Assembly: GCA_947476145.1 (NCBI GenBank)
Contig: CANJPH010000001.1
Span: forward strand, 97,362-161,361
Source: Bacteroidota bacterium
Lineage (GTDB): Bacteria; Bacteroidota; Bacteroidia; Chitinophagales; Chitinophagaceae
DNA length: 64,000 nucleotides
Direction: 5' to 3'
This document shows, in pieces, positions 24,523-33,617 of the stretch. Every line of letters starts with the position of its first letter. The stretch's first letter is position 1. A program made the position numbers and the translations under genes. The notes below the pieces were generated by a model. That model was not told where the DNA came from and ran no database searches. It saw only the letters and a list, made by a program, of their open reading frames with translations.

Positions 24523-27500
24523 CTAATTATTTGTAGATTCAACCAGTAATTTTAATTTATTTGCAGCTTCTAATTTCAGTTCTTCTATACTTGCATTTTC
24601 AGCAACACTCTTATAGGTTGCTATCGCATTAAAATTATCTTTTTGGGCAATATAAATATCCCCAAGTAATACATAGGACTTGGTCACCCAATATTCATAT
24701 GCGGATTGTTTTTTAATTATATCAAATGCAGTTTTTTCAGCTAAGGACAATTTTTGCTGGTCTAAATATAACTTAGCCAACAAATAATGTGCCTCTGCAG
24801 TAATTAAAGTTGAATTTGATTTTATTACCTTATTTAAAATTTGGGTAGCCGTTGCAGAATCTTTATTAATTAATGCCTGATGATATAATGCCATATTCGC
24901 AATTACAATATCGTCCGGTGCTGAACTCTTATCCTGTAAAATTTGGCTAGCTATCATTGCACATTCCTGCCACTTTTCATTTTTATACTCACATCTTAAT
25001 AAACCCTTAAGGGCTTCATTTTTATTTTCTTGCTGGGTAGCTATGGAAGCCAATACCCTAAAATATTTTTCTGCTAAAGCATAATCCTTTACATTAAAAT
25101 AATTTAATCTAGCAGCTAATAAGGATGCTCTTTCGGCATATTTATTAGGGGCTTGATTAGCAACATTACCAAAATATTGAGCTGCCGAATCAAATTGTTG
25201 CTGTGCATATTCAATTTCTGCAATAATATTATTGGCCTCCAATTGATTATTTCCCATAGGAAACGATACTAAATACTTTTTAAGTCCTTGTGAAGCTTCT
25301 GAAAATTTCTTTTGTTCATATTTTAATATAGAAGCCTTAAACGTTAAAGAATCTTGTTCATTAATAGCCAATGGCTTACCATAATCATTCATGAATTTTA
25401 CAAACAATTCGGGCGTCTGGTCTTCTATGTAAATATTTCTAATAAATTCTACTGCATTTTCACTTTCAACCGAATTGGGGTAAGTACTATATAGGTCTCT
25501 GAAATTTTGTAAGGCTACCTCGTTTTTATTTAAATTAAAATAAACAATGCCTAGTTTGTAATAGGCTTGTGGGTAATAACTACTTGCTCTTTTGTCTATT
25601 AATACTTTACTCAATGGTTCAATTGCAGCATCAAAATTCTCCTGATTTGTATAGGTATCAGATAATTCCATGAAGGCATCATTCATATAGGCCGACTTTG
25701 GATTTTGTGACACATAATCTTTTAAAATTTTAATTTTCTCATTCGCCTTACCCATACCACCTACAATAATGGCTTTTTGTAAAGTCGCATAATCCACTGT
25801 AGCCCATTCCCATTCAATCACATTCTGATAAATTTCCAAGGCGGCTTTGTATTGCTTTGTCATCATTTGGCAATCCCCTAATCTTAAGTAAGCATCTTGT
25901 TGATACGCTTCAATCATATTGCTATGATTGTACTTTGATACAAAAGAAAAATGAGACAAGGCTTTTTGGAAATTTGCCTTTTTTAAATAACAATACCCTA
26001 ATGTATACTTCGCATGTCTTTGGGAAACTTCACCCACTTCGATTGGATCTAATAAAAAGCGTTCTAAAGTTTCTATGGCCATATCTATTCTACCTAATTT
26101 GTAAGAAAGTTCCCCTAGCCAAAATTGTGCATAAGGAACTATTTTTGTATTGTAAGGCGTATTTAATAATTGATTTAGCAGTGGATATGCTTTCTCAATT
26201 TGACCATCGTTAATGTACAAAGTAGCTCTACCATATAAAACACCAGGATACAATTTTAATAAATCGGTAGAAGGATTTTGAACGGATTCAAAAGCTTCTA
26301 AGGCTTGTATATAATTATTACTATAAGCAAGTGCTGTAATCCACAAAGTTTTTGCTTCCTCTTTATATATTGAATTAGGATAAGTAGACATAAACTTATC
26401 TAGTGTGAAAATGGCATTGCTATACTCCTTTAACTCAGTACAAAGTTTTCCATAATTAAATAATGAAATTTCTTTTTGAGAAAGGTTTTGGCTTTTTGAA
26501 GAACAAATTAGAAAGGCATTTTTAGCTCCATTTTTATCATTGACCTTTAAATAGGAAGTTGCTAATAAATACATACTGTTTTGTCCTAATGAATCTTCTA
26601 CACTCGCAAGTTCTTTAAACCCTGGTATTGCTTTTTCCCAATTTTGAGATTGAAAATAGCAAAATGACAATTGATATAAATCCTGAGGGTCTACCTTTTT
26701 TTGAACTGACACATAATTTGATAAATAGGGCAAAGCCTTTTCGTATTGTTTTTTCTCAAATAATAAATGCCCCATTAATTGCTTTAACTTAAGCTCATAA
26801 AACTGTCCATTCACTTTTAAAGCAGCTTCGCAGGTTTGCATCGACTTTTCATAATCTCCTAAAAAATAATATAACTGACTTATATAAAACGGAGTCAATT
26901 TAGCGTAGGCTTCATTTTGAGCAGCAATCTGAAAATAACCCAATGCGGCTGTAAATTCCTTTTTCTCTAGCGCAATAAATCCTGCATAATAATTGGCGTC
27001 GGTATAATTTGGATTATTTTTAACCTGTCTAACTGAATTCAACAAACTAGTTGCCTTACCCCAGTTACCCGCTTTGAAATATAAATAGCCTTCTAAATAT
27101 TTCATTAAAACAATGTCCTCGTTGTCTATATCGTCTAGGCTAACTTTCGCAAAGCACTTAAAGGCTTCTTCATCCATCTGATGCTTAAAATAATATTTAC
27201 CCAAAGAAAAGGAAAGCTTAGATTGATAAATTCGATTCGTGCATGTTGTTAGCCATTTTTTTGCATCTAATTCGGCATTTGATCTATCTACTAATAAGGA
27301 TAATGAATGGAAATAAAAGCCGATATCTTCCTGATTTTTATGAAATGAATAAGCGGACTGTATATGCTGAAATGCCAATACAGTATCCCCTAACTTTAGG
27401 GCATTGATCCCTTTTTCAAAAGACGGATCTTGTAATGTATTGGATACCCCATTTTGACCGTTAACCTGTATATTTAAACTACATGTTAAAAGAAAAGTGG

Positions 27501-27531
27501 CAAATGAAATGATAACTGTTTTTTTGAACAT
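24523..27531 (-). CDS. Large secreted tetratricopeptide-repeat protein
   Basis: 1002 aa with a signal peptide (FLLTCSLNIQVNG region, cleavage near residue 26). Nearly the whole mature protein is TPR/Sel1-like helical repeats with the W-x2-A and G-x2-Y patterns (e.g. YLFKAG..WGKA around 150, LGDYEKSMQTCEAALK around 225, LGDIYIAQKDNFNAIATYK near the end). Such proteins act as periplasmic scaffolds; the closest generic parallel is the long TPR protein placed before an outer-membrane barrel in many Bacteroidota. First gene of the 27531-21275 unit; the barrel gene starts 11 nt after its stop. Exact function unknown. Confidence 0.88.
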   Translation of the reverse strand: MFKKTVIISFATFLLTCSLNIQVNGQNGVSNTLQDPSFEKGINALKLGDTVLAFQHIQSAYSFHKNQEDIGFYFHSLSLLVDRSNAELDAKKWLTTCTNRIYQSKLSFSLGKYYFKHQMDEEAFKCFAKVSLDDIDNEDIVLMKYLEGYLYFKAGNWGKATSLLNSVRQVKNNPNYTDANYYAGFIALEKKEFTAALGYFQIAAQNEAYAKLTPFYISQLYYFLGDYEKSMQTCEAALKVNGQFYELKLKQLMGHLLFEKKQYEKALPYLSNYVSVQKKVDPQDLYQLSFCYFQSQNWEKAIPGFKELASVEDSLGQNSMYLLATSYLKVNDKNGAKNAFLICSSKSQNLSQKEISLFNYGKLCTELKEYSNAIFTLDKFMSTYPNSIYKEEAKTLWITALAYSNNYIQALEAFESVQNPSTDLLKLYPGVLYGRATLYINDGQIEKAYPLLNQLLNTPYNTKIVPYAQFWLGELSYKLGRIDMAIETLERFLLDPIEVGEVSQRHAKYTLGYCYLKKANFQKALSHFSFVSKYNHSNMIEAYQQDAYLRLGDCQMMTKQYKAALEIYQNVIEWEWATVDYATLQKAIIVGGMGKANEKIKILKDYVSQNPKSAYMNDAFMELSDTYTNQENFDAAIEPLSKVLIDKRASSYYPQAYYKLGIVYFNLNKNEVALQNFRDLYSTYPNSVESENAVEFIRNIYIEDQTPELFVKFMNDYGKPLAINEQDSLTFKASILKYEQKKFSEASQGLKKYLVSFPMGNNQLEANNIIAEIEYAQQQFDSAAQYFGNVANQAPNKYAERASLLAARLNYFNVKDYALAEKYFRVLASIATQQENKNEALKGLLRCEYKNEKWQECAMIASQILQDKSSAPDDIVIANMALYHQALINKDSATATQILNKVIKSNSTLITAEAHYLLAKLYLDQQKLSLAEKTAFDIIKKQSAYEYWVTKSYVLLGDIYIAQKDNFNAIATYKSVAENASIEELKLEAANKLKLLVESTNN

Positions 27532-27598
27532 AAATCCTGTGTTTAATAATACCCTAAAATTAAGCCCTCCTTATAGAACGTATTGTTAAATAGACTTA

Positions 27599-27630
27599 TT
27601 GTGGAAAAACAGATTGATTGCGTAAATTTG
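27599..27630 (+). promoter_or_regulatory. Promoter of the thioesterase gene
   Basis: TTG at 27599-27601, a 21-nt spacer and TAAATTTG at 27623-27630; the ATG follows 28 nt later. Good agreement with the Bacteroidota housekeeping consensus. Confidence 0.55.
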
Positions 27631-27658
27631 TCAACAATTACAATAAATACAATATTAC

Positions 27659-28069
27659 ATGTACGAACACAATACCACCCTAAGAGTGAGATATGCAGAA
27701 GCTGACCCAATGAATGTAGTTTACTACGGCAATTATGCTCAATATTTTGAAGTAGGCAGAGTGGAGGGCCTTAGGGCACTTGGAATTAGCTATAAATCCA
27801 TGGAAGAAATGGGTTTTATGCTGCCGGTAGTGGAATTAAATATAAAATACCTAAGATCTGCCTATTACGACGATTTAATCACCATAAAAACCATGATTAA
27901 ACAATTGCCAGTGGATCATAGAATTCAATTTGACCAAGAGATTTATAATGAAGCTGGAAAGTTGCTTACCATTGGAACGGTTAAATTATATTTTATGGAT
28001 CAAACCCTTACCAAACGAGTTTCTATGCCTCCATTTTTATCTGAAAAACTAAGCCCCTATTTTAGTTAA
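27659..28069 (+). CDS. Acyl-CoA thioesterase (hotdog fold, YbgC/4HBT type)
   Basis: 136 aa single-domain hotdog protein hydrolysing acyl-CoA or acyl-ACP thioesters. The family signature VRYAEADPMNVVYYGNY (about 9-25) carries the catalytic Asp, followed by the helix YFEVGRVEGLRALG, and beta-strands such as YLRSAYYDDLITIKT. YbgC itself works with the Tol-Pal system, but no tol genes are near. CinA follows 45 nt downstream on the same strand. The substrate is not deducible. Confidence 0.92.
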   Translation: MYEHNTTLRVRYAEADPMNVVYYGNYAQYFEVGRVEGLRALGISYKSMEEMGFMLPVVELNIKYLRSAYYDDLITIKTMIKQLPVDHRIQFDQEIYNEAGKLLTIGTVKLYFMDQTLTKRVSMPPFLSEKLSPYFS

Positions 28070-28114
28070 AACGCCTTAATTTGATTTACTTTGCACCGAA
28101 TTAATAATCATTAA

Positions 28115-29371
28115 ATGCAATTCATTAAAGCGTCAATTATAACCATTGGAGATGAATTACTCATTGGTCAAGTAATTGATACCAACAGTGCCTATATTGC
28201 GCAATCGCTCAATAAAATTGGAGTCACTGTAAGCAACCGAATCGCAGTTGGAGACGATAAAGACGCTATTTTAGATGCTTTAGAAAATACTTCAAAACAT
28301 AGTAATGTAGTGATCATTACTGGTGGGTTAGGCCCCACTGCAGATGATATCACTAAGCCTTTATTAAATGAATATTTTGGAGGTAAAATGGTGATACATC
28401 AGCCTTCATTAGAACATATCACAGATATATTTGTAAATAAATATCAACGTCCCTTAATCGAAAGAAATATTAAGCAAGCAGAAGTTCCAGATGTTTGCGA
28501 AGTATTATTTAATGAAAACGGTACGGCGCCTGGTATGCTATTTGAAAAAGCAGGTGTGCTTTATTTTTCTTTGCCTGGAGTGCCACACGAAATGAAGGGA
28601 TTAGTGGACAAATATGTGATTCCAAGAATTAAACAATCTTTCAAAACACCCAGCATTGTTCATCGGACTTTACTCACGGCTGGCATTGGTGAATCCTTCC
28701 TTGCAGAAATAATCGCCGATTTTGAAAACGCTTTGCCAAGTCATATCAAATTAGCCTATTTACCCAATTTTGGCATGGTTCGACTTAGACTCACTGGGAC
28801 AAGTGACAATGAAAATGAATTGATTTCCAATATAGAAGCAGCTTTTGCTGAATTAAAAGTAAAAGTACAAGCATACTTAGTGACAGATAAAGACGAACCC
28901 ATGGAAGTGGTGGTGGGAGGTTTATTAAAATCTAAGAATCAAACGGTGGCCACAGCTGAAAGTTGTACTGGAGGCTTTATTGGTCACTTATTATCAAAGC
29001 ATGCAGGTTCCTCTCAATTTTACACCGGAGGCATTATTAGCTATGATAATAGAATTAAAACGGAATACTTGGACGTTTCCACCGAAATCTTACATACCGT
29101 AGGGGCAGTAAGTAAAGAAGCCGTAGAACAAATGGCTGTAGCAGTGAGGGCAAAGATGAATACTGATTACGGTGTTTCGGTGAGTGGGATCATGGGTCCA
29201 TCGGGCAAAACCGACGAAAAACCACTTGGAATGGTGTGGATTGGGGTGGCTAGCAAGGAAAAAGTGCATTCTAAGGTTTTATATCTACGCTTTGACCGTT
29301 CTAGAAATATAGAAGTAACTGCCACACAGGCCATAAATTTACTTAGGTTGTTAATTATCAATAAGATTTAG
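28115..29371 (+). CDS. cinA: CinA family protein (competence/damage-inducible; NMN amidohydrolase type)
   Basis: 418 aa, full-length two-domain form. N-terminal MoaB/MogA-like domain (about 1-170) with TIGDELLIGQVIDTNSAYIA and the TGGLGPTADDITK motif; C-terminal CinA domain (about 265-418) with VATAESCTGGFIGHLLS and YTGGIISYDNRIK. Known activities of this family are ADP-ribose pyrophosphatase (N-terminal) and nicotinamide mononucleotide deamidation (C-terminal), in NAD recycling. A near-consensus -7 (TTACTTTG) is at 28086-28093. Confidence 0.96.
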   Translation: MQFIKASIITIGDELLIGQVIDTNSAYIAQSLNKIGVTVSNRIAVGDDKDAILDALENTSKHSNVVIITGGLGPTADDITKPLLNEYFGGKMVIHQPSLEHITDIFVNKYQRPLIERNIKQAEVPDVCEVLFNENGTAPGMLFEKAGVLYFSLPGVPHEMKGLVDKYVIPRIKQSFKTPSIVHRTLLTAGIGESFLAEIIADFENALPSHIKLAYLPNFGMVRLRLTGTSDNENELISNIEAAFAELKVKVQAYLVTDKDEPMEVVVGGLLKSKNQTVATAESCTGGFIGHLLSKHAGSSQFYTGGIISYDNRIKTEYLDVSTEILHTVGAVSKEAVEQMAVAVRAKMNTDYGVSVSGIMGPSGKTDEKPLGMVWIGVASKEKVHSKVLYLRFDRSRNIEVTATQAINLLRLLIINKI

Positions 29372-29374
29372 TCT

Positions 29375-29382
29375 TATTTTTG
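29375..29382 (+). promoter_or_regulatory. -7 promoter box of the E2 gene
   Basis: TATTTTTG, exact match, inside the gap after cinA and 15 nt before the ATG at 29398. It overlaps the earliest possible in-frame TTG (29380), which excludes that codon as the start. Confidence 0.55.
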
Positions 29383-29397
29383 CTTAAATTCTCTCCT

Positions 29398-30816
29398 ATG
29401 CCGCTTGTTGACTTGGTGATGCCCAAATTGGGTGAAAGTATAATGGAAGCGACCATATTAAAATGGTACAAGCAAGTAGGTGATTCTATACAGCTTGATG
29501 AAACATTACTAGACATTGCCACCGATAAAGTGGATAGCGAAGTTCCTTCCACTGTAGCAGGTGTCATTAAAGAAATTTTATTTGAAGTAAATGCAGTGGT
29601 TCCCATTGGATCCGTTATTGCTAGAATTGAATCTCAAAATACTGCAGCTTTAGAAGCATCTGCCGTTTTAGAAAATAAAGTGGAAGAAGAAGTGGTTCCT
29701 TTTACCCCTAGCGACACAATGCATTCTATTGTTACACCACAGGCACTTTCAGAAAATAATACACCAGATACGATTATTGGTGAGCCTAAATTTTATTCTC
29801 CACTTGTATTAAGTATCGCACAAAGCGAAGGCATTGGTTTAAATGAATTACAATTTATCAATGGAACAGGCAATGAAGGAAGGGTAACAAAAAAAGATAT
29901 ACTTAATTATGTTGCTGCTAAAAAAGCAGGCGTCGTTGCTCAAACCATCCCTATTGTAAATGCAACCATGATTGGCACCGATGCCTCTTCTGCTATTAGC
30001 AAGCCATTAGATGCAATTTTAAAAGAACATACTACTTTTTCAACGCAATCCATAAATGCAAAATTTGCAAGCCCAGAAGATGTAGTCCTATCTGGTAACA
30101 CCGAGTTAAAGGAAATGGATAGAATGAGGAAGTTGATTGCGAAGCATATGGTGGATAGTGTTCAAACCAGCCCACATGTAACTTCTTTTGTAGAAGTAGA
30201 TGTTACCAATATGGTTGTTTGGAGAGAAAAAGTGAAATTATTATTTGAGAAAAGAGAAGGTACAAAGTTAACATATACCCCTATGTTCTTGGAAGTGATT
30301 GCAACTAGCCTTGAACAATTTCCTGTCATCAATGCTAGTTTACAAGGGGATCAGATTGTTTATAAAAAAGATATTAATATTGGAATGGCTACTGCCCTAC
30401 CCACTGGCAACTTAATTGTCCCTGTAATTAAAGGTGCGAACCAATTAAGTATCGTAGGCATTACTAAAGCAGTTAATAATTTAGCCAACGCTGCAAGAAA
30501 TAATCAACTAAAACCAACGGATACAAAGGATGGTACATTTACGGTAACCAATGTGGGTACATTTGGCAGCATCATGGGTACGCCCATAATCAATCAACCA
30601 CAGGTTGCCATTTTAGCATTAGGTGCCATTAAAAAACGTCCTGTTGTTATTGAAACTCCTGCTGGTGATGCTATTGGCATCAGACATATGATGTACTTAT
30701 CCATGAGCTATGACCATAGAATTGTTGACGGTGCTATTGGTACACAATTTTTAGCAGCAGTCGCAAAAGCATGTGAAAGCTGGGATGTGAACAGACAATG
30801 GTTTCAATACGTTTAG
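29398..30816 (+). CDS. 2-oxoacid dehydrogenase E2 (dihydrolipoamide acyltransferase)
   Basis: Acyltransferase core of a 2-oxoacid dehydrogenase complex (pyruvate, branched-chain or 2-oxoglutarate). 472 aa: one lipoyl domain (about 1-80, lipoylated Lys44 in TDKVDSE), an Ala/Thr-rich linker, an E3/E1-binding domain (about 135-180, SPLVLSIAQSEGIGLNEL), and the catalytic domain from about 240 ending with SYDHRIVDGA (His and Asp catalytic). Start at ATG 29398. A single lipoyl domain and the family pattern resemble branched-chain/pyruvate E2; pdhA is 13 kb away, so pairing is inferred. Overlaps the S9 peptidase gene by 4 nt, convergent. Confidence 0.92.
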   Translation: MPLVDLVMPKLGESIMEATILKWYKQVGDSIQLDETLLDIATDKVDSEVPSTVAGVIKEILFEVNAVVPIGSVIARIESQNTAALEASAVLENKVEEEVVPFTPSDTMHSIVTPQALSENNTPDTIIGEPKFYSPLVLSIAQSEGIGLNELQFINGTGNEGRVTKKDILNYVAAKKAGVVAQTIPIVNATMIGTDASSAISKPLDAILKEHTTFSTQSINAKFASPEDVVLSGNTELKEMDRMRKLIAKHMVDSVQTSPHVTSFVEVDVTNMVVWREKVKLLFEKREGTKLTYTPMFLEVIATSLEQFPVINASLQGDQIVYKKDINIGMATALPTGNLIVPVIKGANQLSIVGITKAVNNLANAARNNQLKPTDTKDGTFTVTNVGTFGSIMGTPIINQPQVAILALGAIKKRPVVIETPAGDAIGIRHMMYLSMSYDHRIVDGAIGTQFLAAVAKACESWDVNRQWFQYV

Positions 30817-33542
30817 TGTAATCCCCAATCTCTACCTTTCATAATCGCTGGCACACCATTACTCATCCAAGTTGGCATGGGCTCCCCTTTAAGATAATGA
30901 TCAAAGAATTGTTGTTCTCTAATTTGAATATCTTTTCTATTTTTTCGCTCTACTAGATTATGGGCCTCATTGTTGTAAACCAACAGCCATATTTTTTTAT
31001 TTAATCTGCGCATCGCTGTAAAATATTCAATCCCCTGATACCAAGGCACCGCATCGTCTGCATCATTATTCATAATCACCAAAGGCGTGGTTACTTTAGG
31101 CAATGAAAACAAAGGAGAATTTTGAATATATAAATCCGGGCGCTCCCATAAGGTAGCACCTAAGCGACTTTGCGTTTTCTCATATTGAAATTGTCTCACA
31201 ATTCCCGGCCCCCATCTAATACCACCATAGGCACTAATCATATTCACCACAGGAGCTCCAGCCCAAGCAGCCGCATATAAATTGGTTTTAGTAATCAAGT
31301 AGGCAATCTGATACCCACCCCAGCTTTGGCCTTGTAAACCTATTTTAGTACTATCTATAAATCCTTTTTTAACCATCGCTCTTGTTCCGCTTAAAATATA
31401 ATCATACGCACCTTGTCCAGGATATCCTTTTTGATACCAAATATCAGGCACAAAAACAAGGTAACCTCTACTTACAAAAAACGGAATATTCAAACGTGAA
31501 GGCGTTGGAGATGGAGCTAAATAATTATGTAAGGTTTGATTATTTCTTTCATAGAAATACACAATCATAGGATATTTCTTTTTAGGATCAAAATCCTCAG
31601 GGTAGTACATTATCCCTTCCGCTTTTTTACCCGTATATGCTTTCCAACTCACTAATTCAGTGGTTAACCAATTAAAATCTTTTTGTTGTTCATTGATTTG
31701 TGTAATGGCTTTAGGATTTTGAACATTCGTTGTCAATTGATAAGCATATAAATTAGGGGAGGTCTTTTCATCTTCTTGCATCACCACAAAATCGGTTGCA
31801 TTTTTTGCTTTCTCAATAGTGGTAAAATGCATTGGTAGTTTATTCAATACTTTAAATTGAAAATTCTCCATGGTAAGGGAAGCCAGGGACTCAGACTTAT
31901 CTATTTCGCTAAACCCTTTAATTAACAAAGTGTCGTTCATTGAAATCGTTTTTTGATCCAGGTCTGTTGGAACAAAACGGTAACTTGTTTTACTAGCACG
32001 ACCATTAGTAAGTAGCTTAGAAGGATTCATACCCTTTGCATCCACTAACCATAAATCATAACGATCATATGCAATAAAGGAATCATTGTTATTTAACCAT
32101 TTTGCAATACCATAAGCATTAGGATCATCGGGAACATCATTATCCTCATCATACAATGGGAACTTAATATCTTTCGCTATAATCGTCTTTTTTTGGGTTT
32201 TGCTATCGTAAGCATAATATTTTTTTAAGGGCTCATCATAAAAAACCAAACGACTTCCATCATACGAACTTGATATCAGGCTACCCTTCCAACCTTTATG
32301 CACTAAACTACGTTGCCCATTATGATTATTAATTTGATAAATGTCTCTTAAGCTGTACCCCTGCCATTGAGAAGCAATTTCATAGGTAGAATCTTGAATG
32401 GCATAACTAATAGCACCATCTCCTTCCAGTGTATTAATAATGTTTCGGTCTCTAATTTTACCTAGATAAACCATGTTACCATCACTCAAATTATACAAAA
32501 CTGGTTCAGTTGCTTTTAAATCTGCTTCTAAATTCTTTACTTGTACTGTTTGCAAAGCGGGATCATTATAATGCCATATGTCTAAACCTGCTCTTTCAAA
32601 ATCTGGAAGACTGGTATCTTTCACAGGGAGAATAGGTTGAATTCCAAATTCTAAAATATTCCCCGATTTACTAAATTTTAATTTCTTATCTCCGCCAATA
32701 GTATACTGAGCAGGAAGAGAAGGATTCATTCTAGTTACCATTCTTTTAGCAGAATCATCGCCTGCTTTATAAATGGCTAAATCGTAATTTTTTTGCAATG
32801 CTTTATCCGTACTATCTTTTTCAATTAAATAGGCAAGGGTTTTACCGTTCTCATCCCAACTAAGTCCAGTAGCGGTATAAAAGTTGGAGCTAATTGTCAT
32901 TGGTACCGTATCTACTAAATTGGCCAAAAGTATTTTATTGCCAGAAGCTTTAGTTTTTACCTGATTCATGGCCAATCCTAAGCCCAATGGATGCATTAAA
33001 TATTGTGAAATATTCAAAAAGGTTTTAGTTTTTTTCGAGTTTAGATCCATCCAAACCAATTCACTACCGTCTTTATTAATATCGCCTTTCTTGTCTTTTA
33101 AATAAACCAATTGATCATTGCCCTTAGCTGGTATTTGAAATGATTTAACAGCAGCTATCTTTTCCATTGAACCATTCAAAAGATTTAGGATCACCAAGCT
33201 ATCTTTAGGCATTTCATCAGGTTTCTTTTTGTCTATTTTTGCTTTTCTAGTTTCTTGGAAAAGTGGTTTTATTTTAGCAATTAAGAAACGGCCATCTTCA
33301 GTAAACAGCGCTTGAGCACCTCTTTGGATTTTTATATCGGTATTATTATTGCGATTATTAATCACCAATACTGCATCCCCTTCTTGTGGTGTAATGACAT
33401 AACTTATAAACCTGCCTTGTGGTTGATAAACTACTTCTCTAATACTTTGCCAAGCATCATACACGGAATGATCCAACACTTTCTTCTGTCCAAAAGAAAC
33501 TAAAGAAATAAACAAACCTAGTAAACTAAATATTCTTTTCAT
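30813..33542 (-). CDS. Secreted S9 family serine peptidase (prolyl oligopeptidase family)
   Basis: 909 aa from ATG 33542; the frame also runs to 33569, but the MKRIFSLLG start gives a signal peptide ending LVSFGQ. Residues up to about 600 form a beta-propeller-like region (segments such as SGNILEFGIQPILP and SDGNMVYLGKIRDR). The C-terminal alpha/beta-hydrolase domain has nucleophile GQSWGGY (Ser about 740), Asp in NNDADDAVP (about 830) and His in NNEAHNL (about 861). Dipeptidyl-aminopeptidase/acylaminoacyl-peptidase type; periplasmic peptide degradation is the likely role. Divergent from the TonB receptor gene. Confidence 0.93.
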   Translation of the reverse strand: MKRIFSLLGLFISLVSFGQKKVLDHSVYDAWQSIREVVYQPQGRFISYVITPQEGDAVLVINNRNNNTDIKIQRGAQALFTEDGRFLIAKIKPLFQETRKAKIDKKKPDEMPKDSLVILNLLNGSMEKIAAVKSFQIPAKGNDQLVYLKDKKGDINKDGSELVWMDLNSKKTKTFLNISQYLMHPLGLGLAMNQVKTKASGNKILLANLVDTVPMTISSNFYTATGLSWDENGKTLAYLIEKDSTDKALQKNYDLAIYKAGDDSAKRMVTRMNPSLPAQYTIGGDKKLKFSKSGNILEFGIQPILPVKDTSLPDFERAGLDIWHYNDPALQTVQVKNLEADLKATEPVLYNLSDGNMVYLGKIRDRNIINTLEGDGAISYAIQDSTYEIASQWQGYSLRDIYQINNHNGQRSLVHKGWKGSLISSSYDGSRLVFYDEPLKKYYAYDSKTQKKTIIAKDIKFPLYDEDNDVPDDPNAYGIAKWLNNNDSFIAYDRYDLWLVDAKGMNPSKLLTNGRASKTSYRFVPTDLDQKTISMNDTLLIKGFSEIDKSESLASLTMENFQFKVLNKLPMHFTTIEKAKNATDFVVMQEDEKTSPNLYAYQLTTNVQNPKAITQINEQQKDFNWLTTELVSWKAYTGKKAEGIMYYPEDFDPKKKYPMIVYFYERNNQTLHNYLAPSPTPSRLNIPFFVSRGYLVFVPDIWYQKGYPGQGAYDYILSGTRAMVKKGFIDSTKIGLQGQSWGGYQIAYLITKTNLYAAAWAGAPVVNMISAYGGIRWGPGIVRQFQYEKTQSRLGATLWERPDLYIQNSPLFSLPKVTTPLVIMNNDADDAVPWYQGIEYFTAMRRLNKKIWLLVYNNEAHNLVERKNRKDIQIREQQFFDHYLKGEPMPTWMSNGVPAIMKGRDWGLH

Positions 33543-33580
33543 ATTATAATAATTATTAATAAAACTCAACTTTTTATTTG

Positions 33581-33588
33581 TATTTTTG
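33581..33588 (+). promoter_or_regulatory. -7 promoter box of the TonB receptor gene
   Basis: TATTTTTG, exact match, 29 nt before the ATG at 33618 in the divergent gap with the S9 peptidase gene. The -33 spacing holds no TTTG. Confidence 0.45.
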
Positions 33589-33617
33589 TTATGTAATATA
33601 TAAAATTTGTCGATTGT

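Noticed and set aside
25857-26213. 118-codon antisense ORF inside the large TPR gene
   Set aside because: Shadow of the TPR reading frame; no recognisable domain.
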